Shown piece after piece: positions 33,803-33,976 of a stretch of DNA of 33,976 nucleotides (position 1 is the stretch's first letter; each line of letters begins with the position of its first letter). The notes below the pieces were generated by a model that searched no databases, was not told the origin of the DNA, and saw only the letters and a list, made by a program, of their open reading frames with translations. Source of the stretch: Alphaproteobacteria bacterium (GTDB lineage: Bacteria; Pseudomonadota; Alphaproteobacteria; Rhizobiales; Beijerinckiaceae); NCBI GenBank assembly GCA_021325385.1, contig JAJPHH010000202.1, forward strand, positions 129,023 through 162,998. The letters are read 5' to 3'. The position numbers and the translations under genes are program-made.

Positions 33803-33976
33803 ATGACGCGACAGCATTTCGGCGCCGCCGAGGTTCCGCTCTCGCCGGCTGTCCGCGCCGGCGACTTCATCTATGTCTCGGGCCAGGTTCCGGTCGGCGC
33901 CGACGGCGCGGTCGTCCCGGGCGGAATCGAGGCGCAGACGCGCCAAGTCATGGCGAATATCAAGGCGGCGCTGGCG
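33803..33976 (+). CDS. RidA-family enamine/imine deaminase (partial)
   Basis: Fifty-eight codons run from the ATG at 33803 off the right edge. The N-terminus (PLSPAVRAGDFIYVSGQVPV) matches the RidA/YjgF family, which hydrolyses reactive enamine/imine intermediates released by PLP enzymes. Two nearer ATGs (33786 and 33793) lead to short or unlike frames. Its place in the plus operon fits the PLP enzyme at 26768-27826, whose dehydratase relatives release such intermediates. The C-terminus, including the key Arg, is beyond the window. Confidence 0.9.
   Translation, partial: MTRQHFGAAEVPLSPAVRAGDFIYVSGQVPVGADGAVVPGGIEAQTRQVMANIKAALA

Noticed and set aside
1..33976. tRNA, rRNA, CRISPR array, riboswitch or insertion sequence
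   Set aside because: I looked through the intergenic regions for cloverleaf patterns, regular direct repeats and transposase motifs and found none.

Overview
The window is GC-rich, densely coded chromosomal DNA from an alphaproteobacterium, most likely of the Hyphomicrobiales (Rhizobiales), perhaps near Beijerinckiaceae. This rests on two gene neighbourhoods familiar from that order (Tim44-like / MltA / Smr, and cytochrome c / kdsB / pheA), on codon use, and on REP-like palindromes of the type common in these genomes. No database search was possible, so the taxon is an inference.

Layout. 1-390 (-): start of a small histidine-containing membrane protein, cut by the left edge. 600-1601 (-): PfkB adenosine/sugar kinase. 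1686-2377 (-): AbrB-VapC toxin-antitoxin pair. 2460-4930 (-): Tim44-like, MltA and Smr genes. 5194-5841 (-): CGNR zinc-finger regulator, divergent from a secreted protein and a GH43 arabinanase-like enzyme (5965-7347, +). 7452-9046 (-): pheA and kdsB, divergent from a membrane-anchored cytochrome c (9208-9747, +). 9748-11828: an accessory stretch with a decayed CoA-transferase fragment, a secreted beta-helix protein and a hairpin. 11829-13292 (-): zwf. 13550-15219 (+): the two subunits of an aconitase-X enzyme. 15283-15978 (-): UPF0173 metallo-hydrolase.

16117-19634 is rich in toxin-antitoxin genes: a frameshifted orphan AbrB antitoxin, a Phd-VapC pair, ettA (ABC-F translation factor), and an unusual AbrB-Doc pair under a very AT-rich palindromic operator. 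19807-25020 (+) holds a 2-hydroxyacid dehydrogenase, then a LacI regulator with a perfect 14-bp palindromic operator, and an AlsB/RbsB-like sugar ABC importer (binding protein, permease, one-domain ATPase) with a REP pair between binding protein and permease. 25072-26535 (-) is a Wzx-like flippase.

26768-33976 is the most coherent system. A minus-strand operon (SDR dehydrogenase, UgpC/MalK-type ATPase, RpiR regulator, D-threonine-aldolase-fold PLP enzyme; junctions of +1, -4 and +1 nt) is divergent from a plus-strand operon (family-1 solute-binding protein, two permeases, RidA). Together they make one complete ABC importer plus a PLP enzyme and a RidA-type enamine/imine deaminase. This suggests uptake and breakdown of a hydroxy-D-amino acid or an amino-sugar-like compound under RpiR control. 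The substrate is not known from the sequence.
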